Origin: Halobacteriovorax marinus
GTDB taxonomy: Bacteria; Bdellovibrionota; Bacteriovoracia; Bacteriovoracales; Bacteriovoracaceae
Assembly: GCA_002163155.1 (NCBI GenBank)
Contig: MAAO01000011.1
Span: 38,261 to 102,260, forward strand
Reading direction: 5' to 3'
DNA: 64,000 nt
Shown: positions 36,939 through 46,549 of the stretch, one piece after another
How the letters are laid out: each line of letters begins with the position of its first letter
Numbering within the stretch: position 1 is the stretch's first letter
Made by a program: the position numbers and the translations under genes
Notes under the pieces: generated by a model
What the model was told of the DNA's origin: nothing
What the model saw: the letters and a program-made list of their open reading frames with translations, nothing else
The model's database searches: none

Positions 36939-38099
36939 ATGACTAGAATAACAAAAGGAAGTTTAGAGAAATTTCCCATTGCCATGTATGAATCAACCCC
37001 AGATCTTGAGCGAGGGCTAGTCTTCTGTAATCAATACACAAAAGATTTCTTAGGAATAAAAAAGGAAGAGATCATTTATCTCAATAAGTTCGTCGCCAGT
37101 GAAGACAAAGTCCTAGTAGAAGAAGAGTTGGCCTTAATGCTTAGAATCAAGAAGCCAGTTGAAATTAAATACAAAGTTCATACTAACAATCATGAGGAAA
37201 TTTGGGTACTCGACAAAATCTGTCCTATGTTTGATGAACAGGGACAAGTCGTAAGTTTCCATGGAGTCATTGAAGATATTACCTTATCGCAAAAAGCAGA
37301 ACTTATTATGCATGACTACAATGAAGCACTAAAAAAAGGCATTGAAGAAAAAACTTTTCAGCTTACTATATTAAATTCAGAGCTAAAGAAAACAAATAAT
37401 CTCAAAGACAAATTCTTCTCTATTATTGCCCATGATTTAAGAAGTCCTTTTTCAGCTTTGATAGACTACACAAAGATTTTAATAAGAGATGTTCATAAGA
37501 GTGATAGAAATGATATCGAAAAATCTCTAAAGCTAATTAATTCCTCATCAAAGAATGTCTACACTTTAATGGAAAACCTACTTACCTGGTCGCAACTACA
37601 AACAAATACAATTCAAATGCATAGAGAAGTCATTCTCTTAGACAAATTGATTGAAAGCATCGTTAGTCCTCTTAAAGTAAATATACACTTAAAAGAAATT
37701 GAAGCACTGGTTAATATTGAAGATGAAGCACAGGCCTTTGCAGATGAAAGAAGTGTAAGAACTGCAATATATAATATTCTAACAAATGCCATTAAGTTCA
37801 CACCTATTGGTGGCGAGATTTCCATTAACATTTCAGCTCTAGGTAGTTACACCTTTATTGAAATAAAGGATTCAGGTATTGGTATACCAAAAGAACATAT
37901 TGATAATATTTTCTGCCTCTCTACAAAAGAATCGAGATTTGGAACACAAGGAGAAAGAGGATCAGGTCTTGGACTAGTTCTTACAAAAGAATTTATAGAA
38001 AAAAATGAAGGGAAAATAAATATTGCTAGTGAGGAAAATAAGGGGACGATAATTACCCTCTCACTCCCCACTAAGAGAAAAATAGAAAGTGCAGCTTAG
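36939..38099 (+). CDS. PAS-domain sensor histidine kinase
   Basis: 386 residues from ATG 36939. The frame is open from 36792, but that stretch includes the nrd terminator and low-complexity sequence, so the later ATG is preferred despite a weak ribosome-binding site. Residues about 10-115 form a PAS/PAC domain ending HGVIEDITLSQKAE. FFSIIAHDLRSP gives the phospho-acceptor H165 of a HisKA domain. The ATPase domain has NAIKFTP (N box), DSGIGIP (G1) and GSGLGL (G2). There are no membrane helices, so it is a cytoplasmic kinase. No response regulator is adjacent. The 3' end overlaps the converging FecR-like gene by four bases. Confidence 0.85.
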   Translation: MTRITKGSLEKFPIAMYESTPDLERGLVFCNQYTKDFLGIKKEEIIYLNKFVASEDKVLVEEELALMLRIKKPVEIKYKVHTNNHEEIWVLDKICPMFDEQGQVVSFHGVIEDITLSQKAELIMHDYNEALKKGIEEKTFQLTILNSELKKTNNLKDKFFSIIAHDLRSPFSALIDYTKILIRDVHKSDRNDIEKSLKLINSSSKNVYTLMENLLTWSQLQTNTIQMHREVILLDKLIESIVSPLKVNIHLKEIEALVNIEDEAQAFADERSVRTAIYNILTNAIKFTPIGGEISINISALGSYTFIEIKDSGIGIPKEHIDNIFCLSTKESRFGTQGERGSGLGLVLTKEFIEKNEGKINIASEENKGTIITLSLPTKRKIESAA

Positions 38100-38683
38100 A
38101 GTTTAAGCTGCTTATCAAATGCTGAAATAATATGAGTTGGAAGATCTAACACTTTTCCAATTTTGGCTCCATATCTACCACCAAGGCCACCCCATTGATT
38201 CTTCTTTAAAAGAGCAACATCCGCTTTATCAGTAGCATTTTTAAAATCTACTAAACCATCGAAGACAACAATTTCAGTTTCACCAAGTAGGGAATTTACA
38301 ATAAGAAGATAATCAGTTCCTCTCACACCAAGAGACGCTTGATTTGTATGAATAACTCCACTTGATTTAATATTTTTATTTGTCTTCCAGCGACAACGAC
38401 CTTTTAGGAAGCTGTACTTCTTAGGTGCCGCTTTACTGCTCAAATCAATTTTCATTTCGCTATTGGGACCTACAACAATATTTGTATTCCACTCAGAAAT
38501 GGCAAGTTTAATAAAGCTTCTTCTCTTACTCTTTAAAATTCCACTAGTATTAATAACATCGTTAGTCTTTAAGAGTTTTCCATTAAAGTAAACCTCACCT
38601 CTTAACTTAGAAACGGTTCCCGTGGGTAGGGCCCAGATACTAATGCTGGCCAAGAAAATTAAAGATATTGCAAAGATTTTCAT
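38096..38683 (-). CDS. Secreted FecR-domain protein
   Basis: 195 residues with a signal peptide (IFAISLIFLASISIWA). The sequence shows the pattern of the FecR/LysM-associated beta-rich domain: GTVSKLRGEVYFNGK, FIKLAISEWNTNIVVGPNSE, then SLGVRGTDYLLIV and GETEIVVFDGLVDF. Such stand-alone periplasmic FecR-domain proteins are common in Proteobacteria and related phyla and have poorly known roles. GGAG precedes the start. Confidence 0.75.
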   Translation of the reverse strand: MKIFAISLIFLASISIWALPTGTVSKLRGEVYFNGKLLKTNDVINTSGILKSKRRSFIKLAISEWNTNIVVGPNSEMKIDLSSKAAPKKYSFLKGRCRWKTNKNIKSSGVIHTNQASLGVRGTDYLLIVNSLLGETEIVVFDGLVDFKNATDKADVALLKKNQWGGLGGRYGAKIGKVLDLPTHIISAFDKQLKL

Positions 38684-38811
38684 TTTAACTCCATAAATTT
38701 TATAAAAATTAATAATAACCGCTATTTAGAAAAAACACAATTATTTGACGATTCGATGAAATGAATTAAAAATATTAGAGAACACACACAAGTTATATTT
38801 TAGGAGAGAAA

Positions 38812-39258
38812 ATGAAAGCAATTATCTATTTAGGAATGGTCGTAGCGATGATGATGGCCTTTGAAGTTAGAGCATGGGATGACTTTGAAAGAAGTGGTGT
38901 TGATGTTTCTTCTTGGTATAATGAGTCAGATGCAACTCCTAGTGAGTGGCAGGTCTTCACTAGTCTTGGTCATGGAAGAAGTAAATCTCTCATAATTACA
39001 GAAAAGACTCTAAAGGTTGGTAAAACTATTGTTGCTGTAACTCAAAAAATCCAGAATAAAACTAATACACCCTATTGCCTCATAGCTAAAATAAGTGAAG
39101 AGGTAAATGCCATCAATACTTTAAAGAGACATGGTCTTACAATTATTCTACCTGGTGAAGAGAAATTCATTGGTGGGTATAGAATCAACACGATGGGTAG
39201 GAACTGGAAAGTTCACTGGAAATTTAAAGGGACTAAGAACCTTAATCTTTGCGACTAA
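38812..39258 (+). CDS. Small secreted protein
   Basis: 148 residues with a signal peptide (IIYLGMVVAMMMAFEVRA). The mature part has two Cys (PYCLIAK, LNLCD) and looks beta-rich. No family recognised. AGGAGAG precedes the start. Its end overlaps the converging small membrane-protein gene by four bases. Confidence 0.6.
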   Translation: MKAIIYLGMVVAMMMAFEVRAWDDFERSGVDVSSWYNESDATPSEWQVFTSLGHGRSKSLIITEKTLKVGKTIVAVTQKIQNKTNTPYCLIAKISEEVNAINTLKRHGLTIILPGEEKFIGGYRINTMGRNWKVHWKFKGTKNLNLCD

Positions 39259-39416
39259 GCAGCTTTATCATGATCTGAGGGTTCAATCTTAGAAGAGAAA
39301 TCTTCGGGATGAACACTCTGCTCAGTGTTTGATTGTTTAATCAGGCCAATCATAAAAACGATGGGGATGGTCAGCCAGGAAATAGTGATAATTATTTCAA
39401 ATAATTCATCAGTCAT
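39255..39416 (-). CDS. Small single-helix membrane protein
   Basis: 53 residues from ATG 39416, chosen because GGAG lies just upstream; a longer frame from 39446 lacks a good site. One membrane helix (ELFEIIITISWLTIPIVFMI) starts near residue 4 and is followed by a charged tail ending SDHDKAA. No family recognised. Confidence 0.5.
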   Translation of the reverse strand: MTDELFEIIITISWLTIPIVFMIGLIKQSNTEQSVHPEDFSSKIEPSDHDKAA

Positions 39417-39487
39417 GGCCACTCCTTTTTTAACATTATAGCACATTTTATAACTGTGAATTTTTCCTCACACTGTGGATTTAACTT

Positions 39488-40063
39488 ATGAATTTAATAT
39501 TGGCCTCAACATCCCCTTACCGAAAAGAACAACTCGAAAGGTTAAATATTTCTTTCGGGTGCCACTCTCCAAATGTCGACGAGGAGCAATTTAAAGGGCA
39601 AATCATGGATCCCAGCAAGCTAGCGAGCACTCTTGCTAGGCTCAAGGCCGAATCGATTCTGGAGCGTTTTCCAAATGATTTTATTATCGGGGGAGATCAA
39701 GTTTTAAATATTAAAGGTAAAATTTTAGGTAAACCTTTAACTCAGCAAAAGGCCATAGAACAACTTAGTTTACTTAGTGGGCAGACTCATGAGCTCATTA
39801 CCTCAACATGCTACCTCTCAAAAGATCAACTAATAGAGAGAACGGTTATTGCTAAGATGAAAATGCGCCCCCTATCTCTTGCTCAAATAACAAGTTATAT
39901 TGAGTTGGAACAACCGCTAAAATGTTGCGGTTCCTATATGTTAGAAAATAAAGGAATTGCCCTCTTTGAGGAAATTGATTGCCCAGACTACACGGCCATC
40001 ATAGGCCTACCTCTCATGAGTACGGCCCAGATCTTAATGGAAAATGGCTTTAATGTTTTCTAG
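39488..40063 (+). CDS. Maf/YceF-family nucleotide pyrophosphatase
   Basis: 191 residues. LILASTSPYRKEQL is the Maf signature, and STSPYR is typical of the YceF branch, which hydrolyses 7-methyl-GTP, rather than the dTTP/UTP-type SASPRR form. IIGGDQVL and GLPLMSTAQIL also match. Cytoplasmic house-cleaning of modified nucleotides is the expected role. Its end overlaps the converging folA gene by 14 bases. Confidence 0.88.
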   Translation: MNLILASTSPYRKEQLERLNISFGCHSPNVDEEQFKGQIMDPSKLASTLARLKAESILERFPNDFIIGGDQVLNIKGKILGKPLTQQKAIEQLSLLSGQTHELITSTCYLSKDQLIERTVIAKMKMRPLSLAQITSYIELEQPLKCCGSYMLENKGIALFEEIDCPDYTAIIGLPLMSTAQILMENGFNVF

Positions 40064-40541
40064 AGTAGAGGCACAGTTTCCACGATAAAGTTTTCTCTGT
40101 TGCTGAAAATTCTTCACAAGATTTCTGCTCCCATAGCGTTTCATCCCACTTGGGAAAATAAGTATCTGCATCACCGTTATAATCAACAAAACTTAAGTAC
40201 ATTTTCTCGCTTTCATTTAAGAAGAGATCATAGATTTCTCCTCCACCAACAATCATCACTTCGCTTAGAGCTTTTTCAGCAATATAAGCTTCTAAATCTT
40301 CTTTAGAATGAACTACAGTACAATCATCTCTTTTATAGCTCTCATCACGAGTTAAGATAATAGTCTCTCTGCCCGGCAGGGCCTTTCCAATGGACTCAAA
40401 AGTTTTTCTTCCCATCACCATAGGTTTTCCCATAGTCAGGGCCTTAAAACTCTTTAGATCTTGTGGTAAACGCCATAAGAGATTACCATCTAGACCTAAT
40501 TGTCGTTCAATACCTAGGCCTGCTATAATTGTATAAGTCAT
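40050..40541 (-). CDS. folA: Dihydrofolate reductase
   Basis: 163 residues. IIAGLGIERQLGLDGNLLWR is the N-terminal signature, with WRLPQDLKSFK carrying the catalytic Asp. MGRKTFESIGKALPGR binds NADPH phosphate, and VGGGEIYDL is the Gly-Gly loop. It reduces dihydrofolate made by thymidylate synthase. The start shares one base with the thyA stop (TAATG), so the two are one operon. Confidence 0.96.
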   Translation of the reverse strand: MTYTIIAGLGIERQLGLDGNLLWRLPQDLKSFKALTMGKPMVMGRKTFESIGKALPGRETIILTRDESYKRDDCTVVHSKEDLEAYIAEKALSEVMIVGGGEIYDLFLNESEKMYLSFVDYNGDADTYFPKWDETLWEQKSCEEFSATEKTLSWKLCLYSRKH

Positions 40542-41335
40542 TAAATGGCCACCTGTCCCTTAATGTGGGGATGAGCTTCGTAGCCAACTAATTCAAAATC
40601 TTCAATTTTAAAATCAAAGATACTTTTAACAGCAGGATTGATTTTCATTTTAGGAAGAGCAAAGGGTTCTCTTGAGAGTTGTAGATTAGTTTGCTCAAGG
40701 TGATTTGAGTAGAGATGAGCATCACCTAATGTGTGAATAAACTCTCCTGGCTCAAGACCAATCACCTGTGCCATCATCATCGTAAGTAGAGCATAACTAG
40801 CAATATTAAAAGGTACGCCTAAGAAGATATCTGCGGATCTCTGATAGAGCTGACAAGATAATTTCCCATTGGCCACAGAGAATTGAAAGAAAGCGTGACA
40901 AGGAGGCAGTGCCATTTGATCGATTTCTCCAGGATTCCAAGCAGAAACAATGAGTCTTCTCGAATCGGGATTAGTTTTTATTTGCTCTACTAGATTTGAG
41001 ATTTGATCTACATGAGTACCATCTGGTCTTTGCCACTTTCTCCACTGAGAACCGTAGACAGGTCCAAGGTTTCCATCTTCATCTGCCCATTCATCCCAAA
41101 TTCGCACTTTATGTTCTTTTAAATAAGCTATATTTGTATCACCCTGTAAGAACCAAAGAAGTTCGTGAATGATAGATCTTAAGTGACATTTCTTAGTTGT
41201 TACGAGGGGAAATCCATCAGCTAAATCGTATCTAGATTGGTAACCAAAACAAGAAAGAGTACCTGTTCCTGTACGGTCCGATTTCTCAACGCCATTCTTA
41301 AGAACGTGCTGCATGAGATCCAAATATTGCTTCAT
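40541..41335 (-). CDS. thyA: Thymidylate synthase
   Basis: 264 residues, identical in length to E. coli Thy[11 protein letters not shown] places the catalytic Cys at 146, as in E. coli. [22 protein letters not shown] and HLYSNHLEQ are conserved. It methylates dUMP to dTMP using methylenetetrahydrofolate. thyA-folA follow the classical order. Confidence 0.97.
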   Translation of the reverse strand: MKQYLDLMQHVLKNGVEKSDRTGTGTLSCFGYQSRYDLADGFPLVTTKKCHLRSIIHELLWFLQGDTNIAYLKEHKVRIWDEWADEDGNLGPVYGSQWRKWQRPDGTHVDQISNLVEQIKTNPDSRRLIVSAWNPGEIDQMALPPCHAFFQFSVANGKLSCQLYQRSADIFLGVPFNIASYALLTMMMAQVIGLEPGEFIHTLGDAHLYSNHLEQTNLQLSREPFALPKMKINPAVKSIFDFKIEDFELVGYEAHPHIKGQVAI

Positions 41336-41517
41336 TATGTCTCCTAATTTGTGTGTGTTTCTATTTTCTCCTTTTAGTTATTCATTGGCCATGGTCAAAA
41401 CCACAAAAGGAGAAAAAGTTAGATTTTCTGCAGAGCATTTAAATAAAATTTGAAAATAATTAGTATTAGTAATAACAGCAGAGATTAGTTACCATTTTGA
41501 TGCAGGAGAAAAATAAA

Positions 41518-42693
41518 ATGGTCAAAAATGGAATTGAATTATTACACGATGTGAGTGAACTTTCTAAAATCAAAGGTCAGGTGGGACTTCTCTGTCACAG
41601 CGCCTCGGTAAATAGCAAGTTTGACCATAGCGTAAACATACTAAAATCAATTATCGGTAAGAGACTCATTAAAATCTTTGGACCACAACATGGTTTTGTC
41701 ACAGATGTACAAGACAATATGATTGAGACTAGAGATTTCATTCACCCCTACTTTCAAATTCCTGTTTACAGCCTTTACGGAGAAACACGTATTCCAACTG
41801 ACGAAATGTTAGAGGGAATCGACACTCTTGTGGTCGATCTACAAGATGTAGGAACACGCGTTTATACTTATATCTCAACTCTAACACTCGCCATGGAAAA
41901 GTGTGCAACGAAGGGAATTAAAGTCGTAGTTCTCGATCGTCCTAATCCTGTAGGAGGAGAGATTATCGAAGGAACAATTCTTGAAGAAGAGTTCCGCTCA
42001 TTTGTAGGACGCTATGCCATGCCTCAAAGACATGCCATGACCATGGGAGAAGTAGGTCACTTTGCAAAAAACAATTACAATATAGACGTGGAATATGACG
42101 TCATAAAAATGCAAAATTGGAAGAGATCCATGACTTGGTATGAGTGCGATCTTCCGTGGGTAAACCCCTCACCTAACCTCCCTACTCCAGAGGGAAGTTT
42201 GGTCTTTGTGGGAACTGTACTCTTTGAAGGGACAAAACTCTCAGAGGGAAGAGGGTCCACCAGAAGTTTAGAAGTCGCAGGTCATCCAAAGATTGAACCG
42301 TTTAAGTTTGTGGATCACTTACAAAAAGTTCTGGGAGATATTGAAGGGGCAATTTTAAGACCTTGTACATTTCACCCCATGTTTCAAAAGCACGGAGGAA
42401 CTACTTGTGGTGGCGTACATATTCATCCAACCAACTGGAAGACCTTCAGACCTTGGAGAACTGCGCAACTTATCTGTAGAGAATTTAGAAACGAGCTTGG
42501 AGCTGACTTTGAATGGCAAGATGCAGCTTATGAGTATGAGTATGATAAATTGGCTATTGATCTCATTAATGGTACTGACAAAGTCAGAAAATGGATGGAG
42601 CGAAATGGGAGTTCACAAGAACTAATTGACATTGAGCAACAGGGATATGACGCTTATCAAAGCATGCGAGATAACGCACTTCTTTATTCATAA
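41518..42693 (+). CDS. NamZ-like exo-beta-N-acetylmuramidase (DUF1343)
   Basis: 391 residues from ATG 41518, with GCAGGAG nine bases upstream; the frame extends to 41497 without better signals. FGPQHGF, SLYGETRIPT and VVDLQDVGTRVYTYISTL are hallmarks of DUF1343/NamZ, a family including exo-acting muramidases that release terminal MurNAc from peptidoglycan fragments. Many relatives are exported, but no signal peptide is visible here, so it may work in the cytoplasm on imported muropeptides. No peptidoglycan-recycling genes are beside it; the liv transporter genes follow. Confidence 0.8.
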   Translation: MVKNGIELLHDVSELSKIKGQVGLLCHSASVNSKFDHSVNILKSIIGKRLIKIFGPQHGFVTDVQDNMIETRDFIHPYFQIPVYSLYGETRIPTDEMLEGIDTLVVDLQDVGTRVYTYISTLTLAMEKCATKGIKVVVLDRPNPVGGEIIEGTILEEEFRSFVGRYAMPQRHAMTMGEVGHFAKNNYNIDVEYDVIKMQNWKRSMTWYECDLPWVNPSPNLPTPEGSLVFVGTVLFEGTKLSEGRGSTRSLEVAGHPKIEPFKFVDHLQKVLGDIEGAILRPCTFHPMFQKHGGTTCGGVHIHPTNWKTFRPWRTAQLICREFRNELGADFEWQDAAYEYEYDKLAIDLINGTDKVRKWMERNGSSQELIDIEQQGYDAYQSMRDNALLYS

Positions 42694-42800
42694 AGAAGAA
42701 AATAAAGAAGTAAATTAAGAAGGTTTAAACTTTACAAAGCAGAGTGCTTTGCTACACTTTTACTGATTTTATTATAAACACGAAAGTTAAGGAGATGATC

Positions 42801-43934
42801 GTGAAAACTTCAAGATTAATAAAAAGAATCGTTACGGGGATTTTGCTTTCTGCATCTGTACTCACAAGTGCACAAGCTTCTAAGAAAGTTACTATTGGTG
42901 CCGTATTCCCAATGACTGGACCTATTGCCACTTACGGACAAGAGTCTGTAAATGGAATTAAGTTAGCTCTTAAGACTATTATTAAAGAAGGTAAAGTTGA
43001 AATCAACCTTATCGTTGAAGACAATAAAGGTGAGCCACAAGAATCAGCCAACGCTGTGACTAAACTTATCATGTCTGATAAAGTAAATGCTATTATTGGT
43101 TCTGTAGCTTCATCTAATACGCTAGCAGGAGCACCTATTGCTCAAACAAATAAAGTTCCTCTCATGACTCCGGCCTCAACAAATGAGAAAGTAACAATGG
43201 CAGGAAGTTTTATTTCAAGAACTTGTTTCACTGATGCCTTTCAAGGTGTTGTGATGGCGAAGTTTGCTTATGAAAACCTTGGAAAGAGAAAGGTTGCTCT
43301 TCTCATTGATAACTCTTCTGATTACTCAAAAGGTTTATCAAGAGTTTTTACTAAGAAGTTTAAAGAACTAGGTGGAAAACTTTCTTCTGACAAGAATTTT
43401 TCTTACGTACAAAAAGACACTGACTTTAGAACTCTCCTTAGAAAGATCAAGAGAACTAAACCAGATGTTATCTTTCTTCCAGGTTACTACACAGAAGTAG
43501 GTCTTATTTTAAAACAAGCCCGTCAAATGGGCATCACTCAACCATTCCTTGGTGGAGACGGTTGGGATTCACCTAAGTTACAAGAACTTGCTGGAAAAGC
43601 AGTTAACGGTAACTACATCAGTTCTCACTTTTCTTCAGATGATAAAGATCCAATGGTTCAAAAGTTTGTTAAAGAATATGTTGCAGCTTACGGACAAAAG
43701 CCAGGAGCGATGGCAGCACTTGGCTATGATGGAATTCTCGTTATGGCAGACGCTGTAAAAAGAGCTAAGAGTTTATCAAACGTTGATCTTCAAGCAGCGC
43801 TTGTTTCAACAAAAGGTTTTGTTGGGGTTACGGGAGCTATTACAATCGATAAGAATAGAAATGCCAGAAAGAGTGCTGTTGTTCTAGAAACAACAACCAA
43901 AGGTAATATTTTCAATTCGAAAGTTAATCCATAA
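42801..43934 (+). CDS. livK: Branched-chain amino acid ABC transporter, substrate-binding protein
   Basis: 377 residues from GTG 42801, chosen because AAGGAG lies six bases upstream; frames from 42744 or 42795 are open but poorly placed. A signal peptide (VTGILLSASVLTSAQA) precedes the periplasmic binding fold (KVTIGAVFPMTGPIATYG, SVASSNTLAGAPIAQ). It delivers Leu/Ile/Val or related amino acids to LivHM. A strong terminator after the gene should let it be made in excess over the membrane and ATPase subunits. Confidence 0.92.
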   Translation: MKTSRLIKRIVTGILLSASVLTSAQASKKVTIGAVFPMTGPIATYGQESVNGIKLALKTIIKEGKVEINLIVEDNKGEPQESANAVTKLIMSDKVNAIIGSVASSNTLAGAPIAQTNKVPLMTPASTNEKVTMAGSFISRTCFTDAFQGVVMAKFAYENLGKRKVALLIDNSSDYSKGLSRVFTKKFKELGGKLSSDKNFSYVQKDTDFRTLLRKIKRTKPDVIFLPGYYTEVGLILKQARQMGITQPFLGGDGWDSPKLQELAGKAVNGNYISSHFSSDDKDPMVQKFVKEYVAAYGQKPGAMAALGYDGILVMADAVKRAKSLSNVDLQAALVSTKGFVGVTGAITIDKNRNARKSAVVLETTTKGNIFNSKVNP

Positions 43935-43946
43935 TTAATAAGTTTC

Positions 43947-43977
43947 AAAGGCCCTTATAAAGGGCCTTTTTTTTTTT
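43947..43977 (+). terminator. Intraoperonic terminator between livK and livH
   Basis: AAAGGCCCTT pairs with AAGGGCCTTT around ATA and is followed by a long T run. It is 12 bases after the livK stop and only about 10 before livH, so it probably attenuates rather than ends expression of livHMGF. Confidence 0.88.
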
Positions 43978-43988
43978 AAAGGAAAGGC

Positions 43989-44888
43989 ATGAGCGAAGAT
44001 ACAATGTATTTTTTTTGGGACCTAGGTCAATATCTGATCAATGGACTTACCCAAGGTAGTATCTATGCCCTAGTGGCACTAGGTTACACGATGGTTTATG
44101 GAATCATTAAACTTATAAATTTTGCCCACGGTGAATTCTATATGATAGGGGCCTTCATTGGTTACTACATCATCTTAGCGGGCGTGCCTCTCTATTTAGC
44201 ATTCCCTATTGCCATGTTAGGTTCAGGTCTCATAGCGGTGATCATTGAACGACTCGTCTATAGACCTATTAGACATGCGGGAAGAATTCCTGCACTTATT
44301 ACGGCCCTTGGTATTTCATTATTTTTTCAATACCTTGGTCAAATGCTCATTGGAGCCGATCCAAAGGCGTTTCCTGCTGCAATTGAAGAGAAAACTTATA
44401 TTTTTGGTGAAATTATGATCACCAATATTCAAGTCATCATTCTAGTGGCAACTTTTGTTTTAATGGTTGTTCTTTGGTGGCTTGTAAATCATACAAGAAT
44501 TGGTAAGGCCATGCGCGCCACCAGTTATAATCATGACGCCGCAGAACTCATGGGAATTGATACGAATAAAATCATCTCATTCACATTCTTCATCGGTGCT
44601 GCTCTCGCTGGAGCCGCAGGTGTTCTGGTTGGAATGTACTACACAACAGTAGAGCCTATGATGGGATTAATTCCTGGTCTTAAGGCCTTCATTGCCGCAG
44701 TCCTTGGTGGAATTGGAATTATCCCAGGTGCCGTCCTTGGTGGTCTCACTCTAGGAGTAGCTGAAAACTTAGTTGTAGGTTTTTGGGTTTCAACTTATAG
44801 AGATGCTGTGGCCTTTGCTATTCTCATTATTATTTTACTTATTAAGCCAGCAGGAATACTTGGTAAGAACAGAAAGGAGAAAGTGTAA
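43989..44888 (+). CDS. livH: Branched-chain amino acid ABC transporter permease LivH
   Basis: 299 residues with about eight membrane helices. GSIYALVALGYTMVYGIIKL, INFAHGEFYMIG and RATSYNHDAAELMGID are LivH signatures, the last forming the contact loop for the ATPases. AAAGGA precedes the start. Overlaps or abuts livM (one base). Confidence 0.94.
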   Translation: MSEDTMYFFWDLGQYLINGLTQGSIYALVALGYTMVYGIIKLINFAHGEFYMIGAFIGYYIILAGVPLYLAFPIAMLGSGLIAVIIERLVYRPIRHAGRIPALITALGISLFFQYLGQMLIGADPKAFPAAIEEKTYIFGEIMITNIQVIILVATFVLMVVLWWLVNHTRIGKAMRATSYNHDAAELMGIDTNKIISFTFFIGAALAGAAGVLVGMYYTTVEPMMGLIPGLKAFIAAVLGGIGIIPGAVLGGLTLGVAENLVVGFWVSTYRDAVAFAILIIILLIKPAGILGKNRKEKV

Positions 44889-45769
44889 TGTTTGAATTCT
44901 TTCTACATCTTAGTCCATTAATTGGAATTAATATTATCTTGGCAGTTTCCCTTAATCTTATTAACGGGATTTGTGGGCAGTTTAGTTTAGGTCACGCAGG
45001 TTTTTGGGCAGTAGGTGCTTATACAGGTGCGGCCTATTCTGTTTACGGTGCTCTTCCTTTGCCGGATGAATTGAACCTCATCATTTCCTGTGGACTAGGC
45101 TTCATCGCCGCTTGCGTTGCTGGTCTCATTATTGGTGTTCCCTGTTTAAGATTACGTGGGGATTACCTCGCCATTGCCACACTTGGTTTTGGAGAAATCA
45201 TAAGAATTGTCATTATGAATACAGATGCCATCGGTGGCCCTAGAGGTTTCAGTGGTATTCCAAAATGGACAAACCTCTTTTGGGTAAGTCTCTTTGTTGT
45301 GATTACTGTAGTTATCATTGCCAATATATTAAGAGGAACACACGGTAGGGCCATCATCAGTATTCGTGAAGATGAAATTGCTGCTGATTCCATGGGTATT
45401 TATACTTTTAAATATAAGACACTCGCTTTTGTTATAGGTGCTGGTTTTGCAGGACTTGCGGGTTCTCTCTACGCCCACTACACACAATTTCTTCATCCAA
45501 ATGGATTTAGTTTCATGTTCTCTGTAATTATCTTACTGATGATTATTCTAGGAGGACTTGGCTCTATTACAGGATCTATTGTAGGGGCCATCATTTTGAC
45601 TCTCATGCCAGAAGTTCTAAGATTCATGGGAGAAACAGTGAGCCAGTGGCGAATGGTTATCTACTCGGTACTTCTCATTGCCCTAATGCTTTTAAGACCT
45701 GGGGGAATTTTTGGTAAACACGAATTTAATCCACTGACCCTATTTAAAAAGAAAGGAGAAGAAGCATGA
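44888..45769 (+). CDS. livM: Branched-chain amino acid ABC transporter permease LivM
   Basis: 293 residues, hydrophobic. NGICGQFSLGHAGFWAVGAY, LRGDYLAIATLGFGEIIRI and ISIREDEIAADSMGI match LivM, including the coupling loop. It pairs with LivH to form the channel. AAGGAG lies before the start at the end of livH, and the end overlaps livG as ATGA. Confidence 0.94.
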   Translation: MFEFFLHLSPLIGINIILAVSLNLINGICGQFSLGHAGFWAVGAYTGAAYSVYGALPLPDELNLIISCGLGFIAACVAGLIIGVPCLRLRGDYLAIATLGFGEIIRIVIMNTDAIGGPRGFSGIPKWTNLFWVSLFVVITVVIIANILRGTHGRAIISIREDEIAADSMGIYTFKYKTLAFVIGAGFAGLAGSLYAHYTQFLHPNGFSFMFSVIILLMIILGGLGSITGSIVGAIILTLMPEVLRFMGETVSQWRMVIYSVLLIALMLLRPGGIFGKHEFNPLTLFKKKGEEA

Positions 45770-46539
45770 GTACTCCTATTCTAGAAACCAAAGCTATAAC
45801 TATGCGCTTTGGAGGGCTAACGGCCGTTGATAATTTCAGTCTAAAGATTGGTAAAACTGACCTCATAGGGGTCATTGGACCCAACGGTGCAGGTAAGACA
45901 ACGATCTTTAATATGATCACAGGAATCTATGAACCCACAGAAGGGATCGTAGAATTAAATGGTGAAAATATCGTAGGAAATCGTCCAGCCTTTATTACTC
46001 AAAAAGGAATTGCTAGAACATTTCAAAATATTCGTCTCTTTAAGGATCTTAGTGTTATAGATAATATTCGTCTCGCTGGTCATTTCAGAGTGGATTACGG
46101 ACTTGTGGCAAGTATTTTTAGAACAAAGAAATTTCATGCGGAAGAAAAAAGGCTTGAAGATGAAGCGATGGAACTTCTAAAAATCTTTGGACTTGAAAAG
46201 AAGAAAGATCATCTTGCCAAGAATCTTCCTTACGGAGAGCAGAGAAGACTTGAAATCGCTAGAGCACTGGGAACAAAACCAAGTGTGCTACTTCTAGATG
46301 AACCAGCTGCCGGAATGAATCCAAACGAAACAAAAGAACTTACAAAGCTTATCCGTTGGGTGAGAGATAAGTTTCAAATAGCCATTCTTCTAATCGAACA
46401 TGATATGAAATTAGTGATGGAAGTCTGTGAAACAATCTATGTTGTTGATCACGGCGTACAAATTGCCCATGGAGTTCCAAGTGAAATCCAAAACAATCCT
46501 AAGGTTATTGAAGCCTACCTAGGAACAGATGCTGAATAA
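45766..46539 (+). CDS. livG: Branched-chain amino acid ABC transporter ATPase LivG
   Basis: 257 residues. Walker A GPNGAGKTT, the family insertion after QNIRLFKDLSV, a signature PYGEQRRLEIARAL, and Walker B LLLDEPAAGMNP are intact. The late His switch is IEHDMKLVM. It powers LivHM with LivF. Start overlaps livM by four bases. Confidence 0.95.
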   Translation: MSTPILETKAITMRFGGLTAVDNFSLKIGKTDLIGVIGPNGAGKTTIFNMITGIYEPTEGIVELNGENIVGNRPAFITQKGIARTFQNIRLFKDLSVIDNIRLAGHFRVDYGLVASIFRTKKFHAEEKRLEDEAMELLKIFGLEKKKDHLAKNLPYGEQRRLEIARALGTKPSVLLLDEPAAGMNPNETKELTKLIRWVRDKFQIAILLIEHDMKLVMEVCETIYVVDHGVQIAHGVPSEIQNNPKVIEAYLGTDAE

Positions 46540-46549
46540 AGAGGATTTT

